In this document: positions 27,820 through 37,308 of the stretch, piece by piece
Layout of the letters: each line of letters starts with the position of its first letter
Position numbering within the stretch: the stretch's first letter is position 1
Assembly: GCF_002149925.1 (NCBI RefSeq)
Contig: NZ_MSLT01000023.1
Coordinates: forward strand, 833,817-897,816
DNA: 64,000 nucleotides
Direction of reading: 5' to 3'
Source of the DNA: Thioflexithrix psekupsensis
GTDB taxonomy: Bacteria; Pseudomonadota; Gammaproteobacteria; Beggiatoales; Beggiatoaceae
Translations under genes and position numbers: made by a program
The notes under the pieces: generated by a model
Database searches by the model: none
What the model was told of the DNA's origin: nothing
The model's input: the letters and a program-made list of their open reading frames with translations, nothing else

Positions 27820-28887
27820 TTATTCCATAATCGCCACTGCTTTAATAAGTGCATATACTGTTTGTCCTACTTTGAATTGCAAGCGATCTGCGGATCGACG
27901 AGTGACCTCAGCAAACAAATGTTGTCCGTCTTGCAACTGTAAACGTACCAATAAACGGTGATTATCTTCCTCATTAATCGAGGTGATGGTGGTTTTTAAA
28001 TGATTAGTCACACTGGTGTCGTGCGGATCGGAGAGCGCAACGCTGACATCTTTGGCTAAAATAACCACGCGCAAAAGCTGTTGAGCCGCAGTATGGGCTT
28101 CGGATAACCACAATTGATCGTCCCCCAATTGCACTTGGCGTAAACCATATTCGGTTTTTTCCCCACATTTTCCCGACAACACAGAAACCACGCCTTGTTC
28201 ATCAAATAACGGCGAATCCATACGCGATAAGGCTTGTTGTAAGGTTTCAATGGTTTCAATATGTCCCGATTTCATAAAAACAATTCGATCTGCCAATCGT
28301 TCCACTTCATTTGGCGCATGAGTGATATAAAACACAGGAATTTTAAAAAAATGCACCAACTCTTCAATTAACGTTAATAATTGCGCTTTAGCACGCCAAT
28401 CTAATGCCGATAACGGTTCATCCATAAATAACAATTTCGGCTGCATTAATAATGCACGCGCAATGGCTACCCGTTGTTTTTCTCCCCCCGATAAAAAAGT
28501 CACTGCCCGATCTAATTTATCCGCAATTCCCACGCGCTCTACAATATCATTAAAATTCGCAGGCGCAATGTTTTTGGGTAAACGTTTAATGCCGTAAAAT
28601 AGATTTTGTTTCACGTTTAAATGTGGAAATAAAGCCGCATCTTGAAAAACAAAACCAATATGTCGTTTTTGTGGGGGTAAAGCGTAGCTTCCTCGTTGCC
28701 AGATTTCATCATTCACCGATAATTCGCCCACGGTTCTTTTATCCAAGCCACTCATGGCACGCAATAAGGTACTTTTACCACTGCCCGAACGGCCGAATAA
28801 TACCGTAATTCCCGACAACGGCAATTCAAATTCCCCACTGTTTAACGCAAATTGTTCAAATGCCAATTGCAAATTTCCACGCATCAT
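27820..28887 (-). CDS. modC: Molybdate ABC transporter ATP-binding protein
   Basis: 355 residues: Walker A LFGRSGSGKSTLLRAM, ABC signature LSGGEKQRVAIARALLM, Walker B LLFMDEPLSALD, followed by a C-terminal molybdenum-binding TOBE/MOP-like domain (about 290-355). It powers molybdate import through ModB. It lies directly downstream of modB in modABC order. The operon diverges from the nif cluster, in line with the need for molybdenum in nitrogenase cofactor. Confidence 0.95.
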   Translation of the reverse strand: MMRGNLQLAFEQFALNSGEFELPLSGITVLFGRSGSGKSTLLRAMSGLDKRTVGELSVNDEIWQRGSYALPPQKRHIGFVFQDAALFPHLNVKQNLFYGIKRLPKNIAPANFNDIVERVGIADKLDRAVTFLSGGEKQRVAIARALLMQPKLLFMDEPLSALDWRAKAQLLTLIEELVHFFKIPVFYITHAPNEVERLADRIVFMKSGHIETIETLQQALSRMDSPLFDEQGVVSVLSGKCGEKTEYGLRQVQLGDDQLWLSEAHTAAQQLLRVVILAKDVSVALSDPHDTSVTNHLKTTITSINEEDNHRLLVRLQLQDGQHLFAEVTRRSADRLQFKVGQTVYALIKAVAIME

Positions 28888-28891
28888 TATT

Positions 28892-29587
28892 TTAACCCAC
28901 CTTTACCCCAAAACGGCGATTGATGCCATAAACCAACATTAAAACAAATAAGGAAAAAATCAGCATAATTGCCGATAAAATATGGGCTTGTTGATATTGT
29001 AATGATTCCACATGATCAAAAATATCAATAGAAACCATGCGCGTTTCTCCCGGAATATTTCCCCCCACCATTAACACCACGCCAAACTCGCCCACCGTAT
29101 GGGCAAAAGTTAATGTCATCGCCACCAAAAAACCCCGCCGCGATAAAGGAATTACCACGGTAAAAAAACGATCCATAAAACTCGCGCGTAATGTCGCCGC
29201 TGCGTCTAATAATCGGTGTGGAATGGCTTCAAAAGCGTGCATTAAAGGTTGCACGGTAAAAGGCAGGGAATAAAACACCGAACCAATAATTAAGCCTAAT
29301 TGACTAAATGTTAATTGTCCCGTAAAACCAAATAAACGTAAAAAATCAGTTAATGGCCCCGTAGGATTCATAATAATAAGTAAATAAAAACCCAATACTG
29401 TCGGCGGTAAAACCAAAGGCAAAGCGACTAAGGCTTCTAATACGATTTTAAAAGAAGAACGCATTTGTGCCATTTTCCACGCTAAAGGCGTTCCAATTAA
29501 TAATAAAATAATAGTCGTGATTGTGGCAATTTCTAAAGTAAGCCAAATCGGTTCTAAATTGACTGAAGTGCCAAAAATATGCAGCAT
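28892..29587 (-). CDS. modB: Molybdate ABC transporter permease
   Basis: A 231-residue inner-membrane permease with about five to six helices and the ABC-coupling EAA motif region (ALRASFMDRFFTVVIPLSRRGF). The VALPLVLPPTVLGFYLL segment is characteristic of ModB. It sits 4 bases from modA and modC, indicating a tight operon. Confidence 0.95.
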   Translation of the reverse strand: MLHIFGTSVNLEPIWLTLEIATITTIILLLIGTPLAWKMAQMRSSFKIVLEALVALPLVLPPTVLGFYLLIIMNPTGPLTDFLRLFGFTGQLTFSQLGLIIGSVFYSLPFTVQPLMHAFEAIPHRLLDAAATLRASFMDRFFTVVIPLSRRGFLVAMTLTFAHTVGEFGVVLMVGGNIPGETRMVSIDIFDHVESLQYQQAHILSAIMLIFSLFVLMLVYGINRRFGVKVG

Positions 29588-29590
29588 GAT

Positions 29591-30370
29591 TTAATCGCTC
29601 ACAACAGATTGTGGAATGCGATAACCATACCGCTCAATAATCGCTATGGCTTTAGGCGATTTCATATAATCCATAAAGGCAGCCGCGGCTTGATTATTTT
29701 CACCGCGTTTAGTGATCACAGCGGCTTGATTAATCGGATCATATTTTTCTTGTGGAATTAAAAAATATTCCCCTTTTTCATAAGCAGGACTTTCAGGATC
29801 AACCAATTGGGATAACGCCACAAAACCTAATTCCGCATTGCGAGTGGCCACATATTGAAACGCATGGGTAATGCTTTCCCCATTCACTAATTTGCGTTCA
29901 AGTTGATCATAAAATCCCAACGCTTTTAAATAATTCTCCGCTTGCAAACCATAAGGCGCAACTCTGGGATTGGCAATGGATAAATGGCGAAATTGGGCTT
30001 GTTTTAAAATCTCTTCGGCTTGCGTCGCCACGGGCAAAGTTGGACTGTACAAGGCAAGAACCCCCTGCGCATACACAAAATAACTCGACGCAATCGCTAA
30101 ATTCTCATCTAACGCGGCTTGAGGTGTCTTTTCGTCCGCAGCAAAAAATAAATCAAAAGGCGCACCGTTTTTAATTTGCGCGAATAATTTACCTGTCGGG
30201 CCAAAAGAAAAACGAATGGTATGTTCAGTGTCTTTTGTAAAAGCGTGGCCAATTTCTTCGATAGTTTTGGTGAAATTAGCTGCGACAGCGGCGGTGACTT
30301 CGGCCGCAAATAAAGTGGAATGATGGCTTAATGCCAAACTAAATAACACAGCAAAAATAATAGATTTCAT
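29591..30370 (-). CDS. modA: Molybdate ABC transporter periplasmic substrate-binding protein
   Basis: 259 residues with a signal peptide (IIFAVLFSLALSHHSTLFA) and ModA features: VTAAVAANFTKTIEEI, FSFGPTGKLFAQIKNGAPFDLFFAADE and GFVALSQL. It binds molybdate (and tungstate) in the periplasm and delivers it to ModBC. First gene of the modABC operon; its promoter should lie in 30371-30540, shared with the divergent nifN promoter region. Confidence 0.95.
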   Translation of the reverse strand: MKSIIFAVLFSLALSHHSTLFAAEVTAAVAANFTKTIEEIGHAFTKDTEHTIRFSFGPTGKLFAQIKNGAPFDLFFAADEKTPQAALDENLAIASSYFVYAQGVLALYSPTLPVATQAEEILKQAQFRHLSIANPRVAPYGLQAENYLKALGFYDQLERKLVNGESITHAFQYVATRNAELGFVALSQLVDPESPAYEKGEYFLIPQEKYDPINQAAVITKRGENNQAAAAFMDYMKSPKAIAIIERYGYRIPQSVVSD

Positions 30371-30544
30371 TCATCATTATCCTAAGTAAAAAAAAGAGTT
30401 ATTTCTAGCGGTAAAAGCCATTTTTATAAATAAAATCATCTCACGACCAACGATTATATATCAGGTCAAAAGCAATAGATTCAATATTATCTGAATAAAT
30501 CGCGTACCCGCTTGTGCCATTGAGCGAGTTTACAATGTCGCATT

Positions 30545-30560
30545 TGTTGTATTTGCTACA
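30545..30560 (+). promoter_or_regulatory. NifA-type upstream activator site
   Basis: TGT (30545-30547), ten bases, then ACA (30558-30560) matches the TGT-N10-ACA binding site of the nitrogen fixation activator NifA. It lies about 45 bases before the -24 element of the nifN promoter, closer than the usual 80-150 but on the correct side. Confidence 0.65.
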
Positions 30561-30604
30561 ACGCCACTACAAATATTTTACAATAAAAACAATAAGTTAT
30601 AAAA

Positions 30605-30619
30605 TGGCATAGCCTTTGC
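30605..30619 (+). promoter_or_regulatory. Sigma-54 (-24/-12) promoter for the nifN cluster
   Basis: TGGCATAGCCTTTGC has the invariant GG (30606-30607) and GC (30618-30619) separated by exactly ten bases, the RpoN consensus spacing. It is 60 bases before the preferred nifN start and has a NifA-like site upstream. This supports NifA/RpoN control of nifN and the genes behind it. Confidence 0.75.
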
Positions 30620-30679
30620 GTTAGATTCTGTCAATTGATAGACCTTACACACGGTCACGCTCACATTTCAGGGGTAAAC

Positions 30680-32122
30680 ATGGCAGAAATTATCAAACGT
30701 CACAAGGCCTTATCTGTTAGTCCGCTCAAGGCCAGTCAACCCGTAGGGGCTTCTTTGGCTTTTCTGGGTTTAAATCAGGCCATGCCGATGATGCACGGTT
30801 CACAAGGCTGTACTGCATTTGGTAAAGTTTTTTTTGTGCGCCATTTCCGCGAACCCATTCCCCTGCAAACCACCGCGCTGGATCAAGTCAGCACCATTAT
30901 GAATCCAGATGACAGTGTAATCGAAGGCTTGCGCGTCATTTGTGAAAAATCTAAACCCGCTATCATTGGTTTAATCACCACGGGATTATCTGAAACACAA
31001 GGCACTGACATTCGTCAAGCCCTCAAAACTTTTCGTAGTCAAAACCCCCAGTTTGATGCCATTAAAATTGTCCCTGTAAATACACCTGATTTTTTAGGTT
31101 GTTTAGAATCGGGATTTGCTGCGGCCGTGTTGGCCATGATTGATTACCTCGTTCCCGATGCCCAAACCGCTGGCACACAACCCAAACAACGCGCCCGCCA
31201 AGTCAATGTGTTGGTCGGATCGGCTTTAACACCCGGTGATGTGGAATTTCTCAAGGAAGTGATTGAAAGTTTTGATTTGCGTCCTGTGATGATTCCCGAT
31301 CTGGGCGATTCGTTAGACGGCCATGTGACTGACATTGAATACACACCATTAACTATTGGTGGTACAGCGGTGACAGAATTTGCCACATTAGGCTTATCCG
31401 CTGCGACGTTGGTGATTGGGCGTTCTTTGCATCGAGCGGCTGATTTGTTGAAAAAACGCACGGGCGTAGAAGATTTTCGTTTTGATACGTTAATGGGAAT
31501 GGCGGCGTTTGACGATTTTCTCATGACCTTACAAGGCATTGCAGAAAGACCGGTACCTGCGCGTTATGAACGGCAACGTACTCAATTACAAGATGCGTTG
31601 TTAGACACGCATTTTATGTTGGGACAAACGCGGGTAGCCGTCGCCGCAGACCCAGATGAGTTGTATGGTTTTGTGCGTTTATTGCAGAGTGTGGGCGCGG
31701 AAGTGGTGACTGCGGTGGTGCCAACCCATGTTCATAATGGTATTTTGGAAGATTTGCCGCTGGCTGAAGTCAAAGTGGGAGATTTGGAAGATGTAGAACT
31801 CAGTGCGCAAAAAAATCACGCCCAATTGATCATCGGTAATTCGCACGCGGTGATCTCTGCCCAACGTTTACACATTCCCATTTTACGTGCCAGTTTTCCC
31901 CAATACGACCACGTCGGCGGTTATCAACGCACGTGGATCGGTTATCGAGCGACGCGACAAACTTTATTTGATCTGGCTAATTTAATTTTAACCCAACATG
32001 CCGCGCATGAAATAAAGCCTTATCACGCCCAGTACAGTCAAAAACAGGATCATTTGTTGTCCGAGGAGTTCACTCATGCCCTTGATTCAACGCCGTCTCA
32101 AGATCGTGGCTTGCGACACTAA
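30680..32122 (+). CDS. nifN: Nitrogenase iron-molybdenum cofactor biosynthesis protein NifN
   Basis: About 480 residues. The Cys motif [21 protein letters not shown] near residue 43 and the [14 protein letters not shown] and [11 protein letters not shown] segments identify NifN, the beta-like subunit of the NifEN scaffold on which the FeMo-cofactor precursor is matured. GGGG precedes the ATG at 30680; a TTG at 30635 is less likely. NifE, its obligatory partner and usual upstream neighbour, is not here: nifN is instead preceded by its own sigma-54 promoter. Confidence 0.93.
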   Translation: MAEIIKRHKALSVSPLKASQPVGASLAFLGLNQAMPMMHGSQGCTAFGKVFFVRHFREPIPLQTTALDQVSTIMNPDDSVIEGLRVICEKSKPAIIGLITTGLSETQGTDIRQALKTFRSQNPQFDAIKIVPVNTPDFLGCLESGFAAAVLAMIDYLVPDAQTAGTQPKQRARQVNVLVGSALTPGDVEFLKEVIESFDLRPVMIPDLGDSLDGHVTDIEYTPLTIGGTAVTEFATLGLSAATLVIGRSLHRAADLLKKRTGVEDFRFDTLMGMAAFDDFLMTLQGIAERPVPARYERQRTQLQDALLDTHFMLGQTRVAVAADPDELYGFVRLLQSVGAEVVTAVVPTHVHNGILEDLPLAEVKVGDLEDVELSAQKNHAQLIIGNSHAVISAQRLHIPILRASFPQYDHVGGYQRTWIGYRATRQTLFDLANLILTQHAAHEIKPYHAQYSQKQDHLLSEEFTHALDSTPSQDRGLRH

Positions 32123-32132
32123 GGAATTTACC

Positions 32133-32564
32133 ATGACCGATAATATTCAAGTGGCTTTTGCAACCACGGATATGAAACAAGTCAATCAACATTTTGGATC
32201 GTCTAAATCATTTGCGATTTATACGGTGAATGAAGAGCAAGCGATTCTCAAAGAAGTGGCTCAATTTGAAAATTTAGCCCAAGATGGGAATGAAGATAAA
32301 TTAGTTGAAAAATTAGATTTATTACAAGGTTGTGCGGCGGTGTATTGTCAAGCGGTGGGTGGATCGGCGATTCGGCAATTATTGGCGCGTGAAATTCAAC
32401 CGATTAAAGTCAGTGAAAACAGCGATATTAGCGAATTATTAAGCGCGTTACAATCAGAATTGCGTAACGGCCCGACTGCGTGGCTGGCCAAAGCGGTACA
32501 GCGGCAAAAAAAGGAAGATGATTCCCGTTTTGATGATATGGCCGCCGAAGGTTGGCGAGAATAA
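32133..32564 (+). CDS. nifX: Nitrogen fixation protein NifX
   Basis: About 143 residues of the NifX/NifB-C/VnfX cofactor-carrier fold (AFATTDMKQVNQHFGSSKSFAIY, CQAVGGSAIRQLLAREIQPIKV). NifX carries the NifB cofactor or the VK-cluster between NifB and NifEN. I chose the ATG at 32133, which follows AAGGA and lies 10 bases after nifN, rather than an upstream ATG inside nifN. Confidence 0.92.
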   Translation: MTDNIQVAFATTDMKQVNQHFGSSKSFAIYTVNEEQAILKEVAQFENLAQDGNEDKLVEKLDLLQGCAAVYCQAVGGSAIRQLLAREIQPIKVSENSDISELLSALQSELRNGPTAWLAKAVQRQKKEDDSRFDDMAAEGWRE

Positions 32565-32625
32565 GTTTTTTATTGTCAGGTTTAAATAACTGCGCTATTT
32601 TTACATTTAAGGAGATATGATTTCG

Positions 32626-33099
32626 ATGAGTCAATTAACCCTAGCCATTGAAGAAAATGATCCGTTATTAGACAGCGATATTTCTAAAGAAATGTTGCGA
32701 CAAATGCGGGCATTAGATGCTTATGGTATGTATGAGAAATGGACACCGGCGCGCATTTTATCGCCTTTGATTTTAACCAAAGAGCGTAAAGCGGAAATTC
32801 CTGTGATTGGTGATCCTGATGAAGTGACCATGTCGCGGGTTAAAGCTTATTATAATGCTTTGTCATTTTTAATTGAGAAACAAGTGGGATTGATGGCCAT
32901 TCCGATGGTGAATTTAACCCACGAAGGTTTCGGGCGTGTGGTGATTACAGTGGGTAAATTGGTGGTGGTGGATAAAAATTTGCGTGACGTGCATCGTTTT
33001 GGTTTTAAAACTTTTGAACAGATGAACGAAGAAGCCAACAAAATCGTCAATCAAGCCGTCGCCTTAGTGAAACAATATGAAGCGGTCGCCCAATTATAA
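32626..33099 (+). CDS. NifX-associated nitrogen fixation protein (DUF269)
   Basis: About 157 residues matching the NifX-associated DUF269 family (MRALDAYGMYEKWTPARILSPLILTKE, FGRVVITVGKLVVVDKNLRDVHRFGF). It regularly follows nifX in diazotrophs; its biochemical role is not established. GGAG at 32611-32614 lies only 2 bases before an ATG at 32617, so I prefer the in-frame ATG at 32626. Confidence 0.9.
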   Translation: MSQLTLAIEENDPLLDSDISKEMLRQMRALDAYGMYEKWTPARILSPLILTKERKAEIPVIGDPDEVTMSRVKAYYNALSFLIEKQVGLMAIPMVNLTHEGFGRVVITVGKLVVVDKNLRDVHRFGFKTFEQMNEEANKIVNQAVALVKQYEAVAQL

Positions 33100-33165
33100 T
33101 GGCTTAATATTTAAGCGCAAATATTGGCATAAATGGGTGTAATGGGCTTATTTGGAGCGTGAACC

Positions 33166-33381
33166 ATGAGCGATAATGATGAGGTTTTAAAAACCTTAAA
33201 AAAAGAAGCCGCAAAGAAAAAACGAATTGCCAGTGAATGGGCTTCTCAACTGCATGATTTAGTAGAAGATCGTTTGCCTGCGGGCTATGAAGATTTGCCG
33301 TCTATCGCAGAACAAACTTATCAAGCCTGCAAAGAATGGGCTGAAGCAGAAGCCGCTTATCAAAGCGCGCAAAACGGGTAA
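33166..33381 (+). CDS. CCE_0567-type small nif-associated protein (DUF683)
   Basis: A 71-residue helical-hairpin protein (LKKEAAKKKRIASEWASQLHDLVEDRLP, then AEQTYQACKEWAEAEAAY) of the family that follows DUF269 in nif clusters. A metal-binding role has been proposed for a cyanobacterial member; not proven here. Confidence 0.85.
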   Translation: MSDNDEVLKTLKKEAAKKKRIASEWASQLHDLVEDRLPAGYEDLPSIAEQTYQACKEWAEAEAAYQSAQNG

Positions 33382-33496
33382 AGTTACATTAATTGTCTTT
33401 AGTTATGGCAGAGTCCGTTTTATTTTTTCTCGTGAATAATTAGGCAGAGAAATAAAGCTGGATTATTTTTAAATCAGTAAGATTGAGGAGATGACG

Positions 33497-33799
33497 ATGT
33501 CAAATATTACTGGCATGACCCGTGGTGGCGCGGTGTGGGAGCCGCAATTTGTGGTGGCTTTGAATCAGGCGACGTGTATTGGTTGTGGTCGTTGTTACAA
33601 AGTGTGTCCGCGTAATGTATTTGAATTGGTGGATCGAGCGGATTTAGATTTAGAAGAGATTGAAATGGAAGACGAAGACGACGACAACATGATGGTGATG
33701 ACCATTGCCAATGCGTTGGATTGTATTGGTTGTCAGGCGTGTTCTAAGGTGTGTCCGAAAAAGTGCCACAGTCATGAAGCACAATCTTTGGCGGCGTAA
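33497..33799 (+). CDS. fdxB: Nif-specific ferredoxin III, 2[4Fe-4S]
   Basis: About 100 residues with two cluster motifs: CIGCGRCYKVCPRNVF (near residues 25-40) and CIGCQACSKVCPKKC (near 78-92). An acidic insert between them (EEIEMEDEDDD) is typical of FdxB. It is thought to donate electrons for cofactor assembly. The ATG at 33497 follows GGAG by 6 bases; the ATG at 33491 abuts it and is unlikely. Confidence 0.92.
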   Translation: MSNITGMTRGGAVWEPQFVVALNQATCIGCGRCYKVCPRNVFELVDRADLDLEEIEMEDEDDDNMMVMTIANALDCIGCQACSKVCPKKCHSHEAQSLAA

Positions 33800-33840
33800 T
33801 CGCGTCATTTTTCTGATCTTTAGACTCAAAACGATGTTCC

Positions 33841-33865
33841 CGTCCCAACACTCTCCATTGGGACG
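33841..33865 (+). terminator. Hairpin after fdxB, weak terminator candidate
   Basis: CGTCCCAA (33841-33848) pairs perfectly with TTGGGACG (33858-33865). The downstream sequence AGGACATTTT has only a short T-run, so it may attenuate rather than stop transcription. Confidence 0.45.
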
Positions 33866-33951
33866 AGGACATTTTGCCTGTTTAGATATTCGGTCAATTC
33901 TGATCTGATTCAAAGTCCTTTCCTATTTTTTAACGGCAATCTCTGAACCTC

Positions 33952-34341
33952 ATGATGTCCCAACGCGTAGAAGATACTTTAGAAAAACACATCAACCAAG
34001 CCCGAATGCGCGGTGAAGCCATTTGTGCGGCGATGGAAGAGCAGTTGTTTCATCTTGGTTTTGCCCAAGCCAGTGATTTAGCCAAATCATTTTCACAAGC
34101 GCATTTTGAATTGAGTCGTGATCCTTATGATGGGCGCGACAGTTTAAAAGGCGTTTGGAGTAATGCAAAAGGACACGAAGTGGGCAGTATTCTTTTTTAT
34201 CCTGATGGGGCTTTTTACGCTGAATACGATGTAGTGCTTCCCCATCCCAAGAAACGCCAATGGTTTGTTGAAGCCGTCACCGCGTGGGGACGCGGCGATC
34301 AGATTAAGACAGAAGCGCGTTTGTTGCCGGTTTTGGGGTGA
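33952..34341 (+). CDS. Unrecognised protein downstream of the nif cluster
   Basis: 129 residues, soluble, with a helical N-terminal half (LEKHINQARMRGEAICAAMEEQL) and a C-terminal beta-rich half (HEVGSILFYPDGAFYAEYDVVLPHPKK). I do not recognise it. It lies 152 bases after fdxB on the same strand, beyond a hairpin, and could be part of the nif regulon. Codon use looks like that of its neighbours. Confidence 0.6.
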   Translation: MMSQRVEDTLEKHINQARMRGEAICAAMEEQLFHLGFAQASDLAKSFSQAHFELSRDPYDGRDSLKGVWSNAKGHEVGSILFYPDGAFYAEYDVVLPHPKKRQWFVEAVTAWGRGDQIKTEARLLPVLG

Positions 34342-34782
34342 TTGGGGGGATTTTAGACAGTGCTGTTATTAAGATTTGTAACCAAAGAACTAAAGGCATC
34401 GAATTTGTGCAGCGGCGAGAGGTGAAGAAATGCGTTTTCAACCAGATACGCAATGGGTAAAATTCTTTGAAGAAATAACCGTTTCCATCTCTTTAGAAGC
34501 CGCTCATTAACCGCTCACAACTGACTCATTTCTCAGTTTCTCAAGCAACCTCTCCCCAATCCCTTTGTCTTGGCAACGACAAAAACGATAATGGATGTTT
34601 TTCCAATTCCCACAATTGGGACGGTAAGTCACTCCACGGCGCGGCCGTCCATTTCTGCATTCCTCCGTGTTGGTTCATTGATTTAGATTTTACCACCTCT
34701 TCCGACGAAAAGCCGCGGCTGTGTATGAACCTTGCAGGATTCATTCACCGATTATCCCTGATGTCAGCGAATTTGTTATAAA
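34342..34782. other. Intergenic region with no supported gene
   Basis: Between the nif-associated gene and the GGDEF-EAL gene. It contains only a 26-codon frame (34431-34511) and other short frames without family resemblance or good ribosome sites. No clear RNA gene or repeat was seen. Confidence 0.5.
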
Positions 34783-37308
34783 ATGTCTTGTGCTGATTTT
34801 TGTGATAAGCCCTCTTTTTTTCCAAGTCAATCCCCAGTGAACCAACAACACAACGATGAGGCGAATTCTCCCCTTTTGTACAGCGAATCCACGCTGTTAC
34901 AACACCTGATGAATTCTACTTCTGACTTCATTTTTTATAAAAATAATCAAGGCCGTTATGTGGCTTGTAATCGTGCGTTTGAGCAGTTTACAGGAAAAAC
35001 CGCGGCTGAATTATTTTTGCGTACCGATCAAGAATTATTTACCGATGATAAAATGGAGTTGTTCAGCTATGGCGACCAGATGCTATTTCACACAGGATTA
35101 GCGCAGATTTATACCCGTTGCGTTATAGACAATAAACAGGAGATTAAATGTTTAGAAATTGTTAAAACACCCATTATTGAACACGAACAATTACAAGGTT
35201 TAATTGCCGTGGCGCGCCGTGTCACTGCCCATGATTGTACAGAAACTGCTTTGCGTTATTCGCAAATCATGTTGAGTTTAATTATGGATAATATTCCGCA
35301 GGCGATTTTTTGGCAAAGTCAAGAAGGGATTTTTTTAGGTTGCAATCGTAATTTTATCCAATTTATTGGCGTAGATTCCGCGCAAAAAATCATCGGCAAA
35401 AAAGAGAGTGAATTGCGTTTAATCTATCCGTCATTAATTCCCTTTTTAGAGGCGTTATCAAAAAACCTAATAAATACTTCGGTTCAGACACCGCGTCAAG
35501 TGATAACGGTTGTGCATCCTGTCCATCATCAAGCCTGTTGGTTAGAATTAAGTGATGTTCAACTCATCAATAAAGAAAATCAAGAATTAGTGCGGTTAAT
35601 TTGTTTTGAAGATATAACGGCACGCCGTCATTCTGAAGAACGCTTGCGCCATATTTCTAAAGCCTTAGAAAATAACACCGAAGCAGTATTAATTACCGAT
35701 GAGAAAACGCGAATTGTAGCCATTAATCGTGCCTTTAGCCACATTACAGGTTACACCGAAGCAGAAGCCTTAAATCGCACGCCGCGAGAATTGGTTTTTT
35801 CAGGGAAACACGAGGCGGATTTTTATCAAAATATGTGGCGTTCCATTCAGAGCGTAGGTCATTGGGAAGGGGAAATATTAAATCGTCGTAAAAATGGCGA
35901 AATTTATCCCGAATGGCTGCATATTAGTGTGATTAAAGATGAACAAGAACAAAAAGTGACGCATTATTTAGCCATTTTCTCTGACATTACGCAACGTAAA
36001 AAAGCCGAAGCCCAATTAGAATATTTAGCCCATTATGATGAATTAACAGGATTACCGAATCGTTTATTTTTTCATGAATTATTATCACAATTAATTGAAC
36101 GGCATCGCCTGACACAAATGATTTTGGGGGTGATGTTGGTGGATTTAGACCGTTTTAAAGATGTCAATGACACGTGGGGACATGACACGGGCGATGTGCT
36201 ATTGCAAGCGGTAACAAAACGCTTAAAAGCCTGTTTGGGAGAAGGGCAATTAATCGCACGATTGGGGGGAGATGATTTTATTATTTGTTTAGAACATATT
36301 AGCCAATTAGAAACGGTGGCCACGCAAGCCCAAATGATTTTAGATGCGATGTTACCGCCATTTTTTCTTAATGATCATGAAGTTTTTGTCACCAGTAGCA
36401 TTGGAATTGCGCTATTTCCCAGCGATGGTGAAGATGCCAATACTTTATTAAAAAATGCCGATGCCGCCATGTACAGTGCCAAAGCCACAGGAAAAAATAC
36501 TTATGCCTTATTTACCCAACAAATGAACACCGAAGCACGGCGTAGAGTCACTTTAGAATCGCAATTACGTCATGCTTTAGAACGGGATGAATTTAAACTT
36601 TATTATCAGCCGCAAATGCACTTAATGAGCGGCATAATGACGGGGGCAGAAGTTTTAATTCGCTGGGAGCATCCAGAGCAAGGATTAATTCTCCCGCATT
36701 TATTTATTCCTTTAGCCGAAGAAACAGGATTAGTGTCACAAATTGGTGAATGGGTGTTATTTCATGCCTGTGAACAGCATCGTCAATGGTGTCGTCAAGG
36801 TTTGCCCATTTTACGTTTAGCGGTAAATTTATCTTCGCGGCAATTCCGAGATCAAAATTTCTTAGAAAGAATTTTTACTGTGATCGAAAACACCAAAATG
36901 GATCCAACTTTATTAGAATTGGAATTGACCGAAAGCATGTTAATGCAAGATGCAGCTTATGCCAATCGTTTATTGTGTGCATTAAAAGAAAATCATATTC
37001 AAATTGCGATTGACGATTTTGGCACGGGTTATTCTTCGTTAAGTTATTTAAAACGTTTTCCGATTCATCGCTTAAAAGTGGATCAATCTTTTATTCGAGA
37101 AATTCCCAGTAATAAAGATGATATGGCCATCACTCGCGCCATTGTGGCCTTAGCGCACAGTTTGCATTTACAAGTGACCGCTGAAGGCGTAGAAACGCGG
37201 GCGCAAATGGCTTTTTTAAAGAGTTTGAAATGTGAAGAAATTCAAGGTTATTTAATCAGCCGTCCGTTGCCCGCGGATCAATTTATTGCGTTTATACAAC
37301 AGGAATAA
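34783..37308 (+). CDS. PAS-PAS-PAS-GGDEF-EAL cyclic-di-GMP signalling protein
   Basis: 841 residues without membrane segments. It has three PAS domains (about 40-150, 165-280, 285-405), a GGDEF domain (about 415-575) with the active-site variant RLGGDDF, and an EAL domain (about 585-840) with GAEVLIRWEHP (EVL variant) and DDFGTGYSSLSYLKRFPIHRLKVDQSFI-type loop 6 and lysine motif. GGDDF and EVL variants are often active, so it may make or degrade c-di-GMP. Input is probably redox or a small ligand through the PAS domains. Confidence 0.93.
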   Translation: MSCADFCDKPSFFPSQSPVNQQHNDEANSPLLYSESTLLQHLMNSTSDFIFYKNNQGRYVACNRAFEQFTGKTAAELFLRTDQELFTDDKMELFSYGDQMLFHTGLAQIYTRCVIDNKQEIKCLEIVKTPIIEHEQLQGLIAVARRVTAHDCTETALRYSQIMLSLIMDNIPQAIFWQSQEGIFLGCNRNFIQFIGVDSAQKIIGKKESELRLIYPSLIPFLEALSKNLINTSVQTPRQVITVVHPVHHQACWLELSDVQLINKENQELVRLICFEDITARRHSEERLRHISKALENNTEAVLITDEKTRIVAINRAFSHITGYTEAEALNRTPRELVFSGKHEADFYQNMWRSIQSVGHWEGEILNRRKNGEIYPEWLHISVIKDEQEQKVTHYLAIFSDITQRKKAEAQLEYLAHYDELTGLPNRLFFHELLSQLIERHRLTQMILGVMLVDLDRFKDVNDTWGHDTGDVLLQAVTKRLKACLGEGQLIARLGGDDFIICLEHISQLETVATQAQMILDAMLPPFFLNDHEVFVTSSIGIALFPSDGEDANTLLKNADAAMYSAKATGKNTYALFTQQMNTEARRRVTLESQLRHALERDEFKLYYQPQMHLMSGIMTGAEVLIRWEHPEQGLILPHLFIPLAEETGLVSQIGEWVLFHACEQHRQWCRQGLPILRLAVNLSSRQFRDQNFLERIFTVIENTKMDPTLLELELTESMLMQDAAYANRLLCALKENHIQIAIDDFGTGYSSLSYLKRFPIHRLKVDQSFIREIPSNKDDMAITRAIVALAHSLHLQVTAEGVETRAQMAFLKSLKCEEIQGYLISRPLPADQFIAFIQQE

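Noticed and set aside
34541..34744. 67-codon minus-strand frame before the GGDEF-EAL gene
   Set aside because: No ribosome site, no family resemblance and no conserved context.
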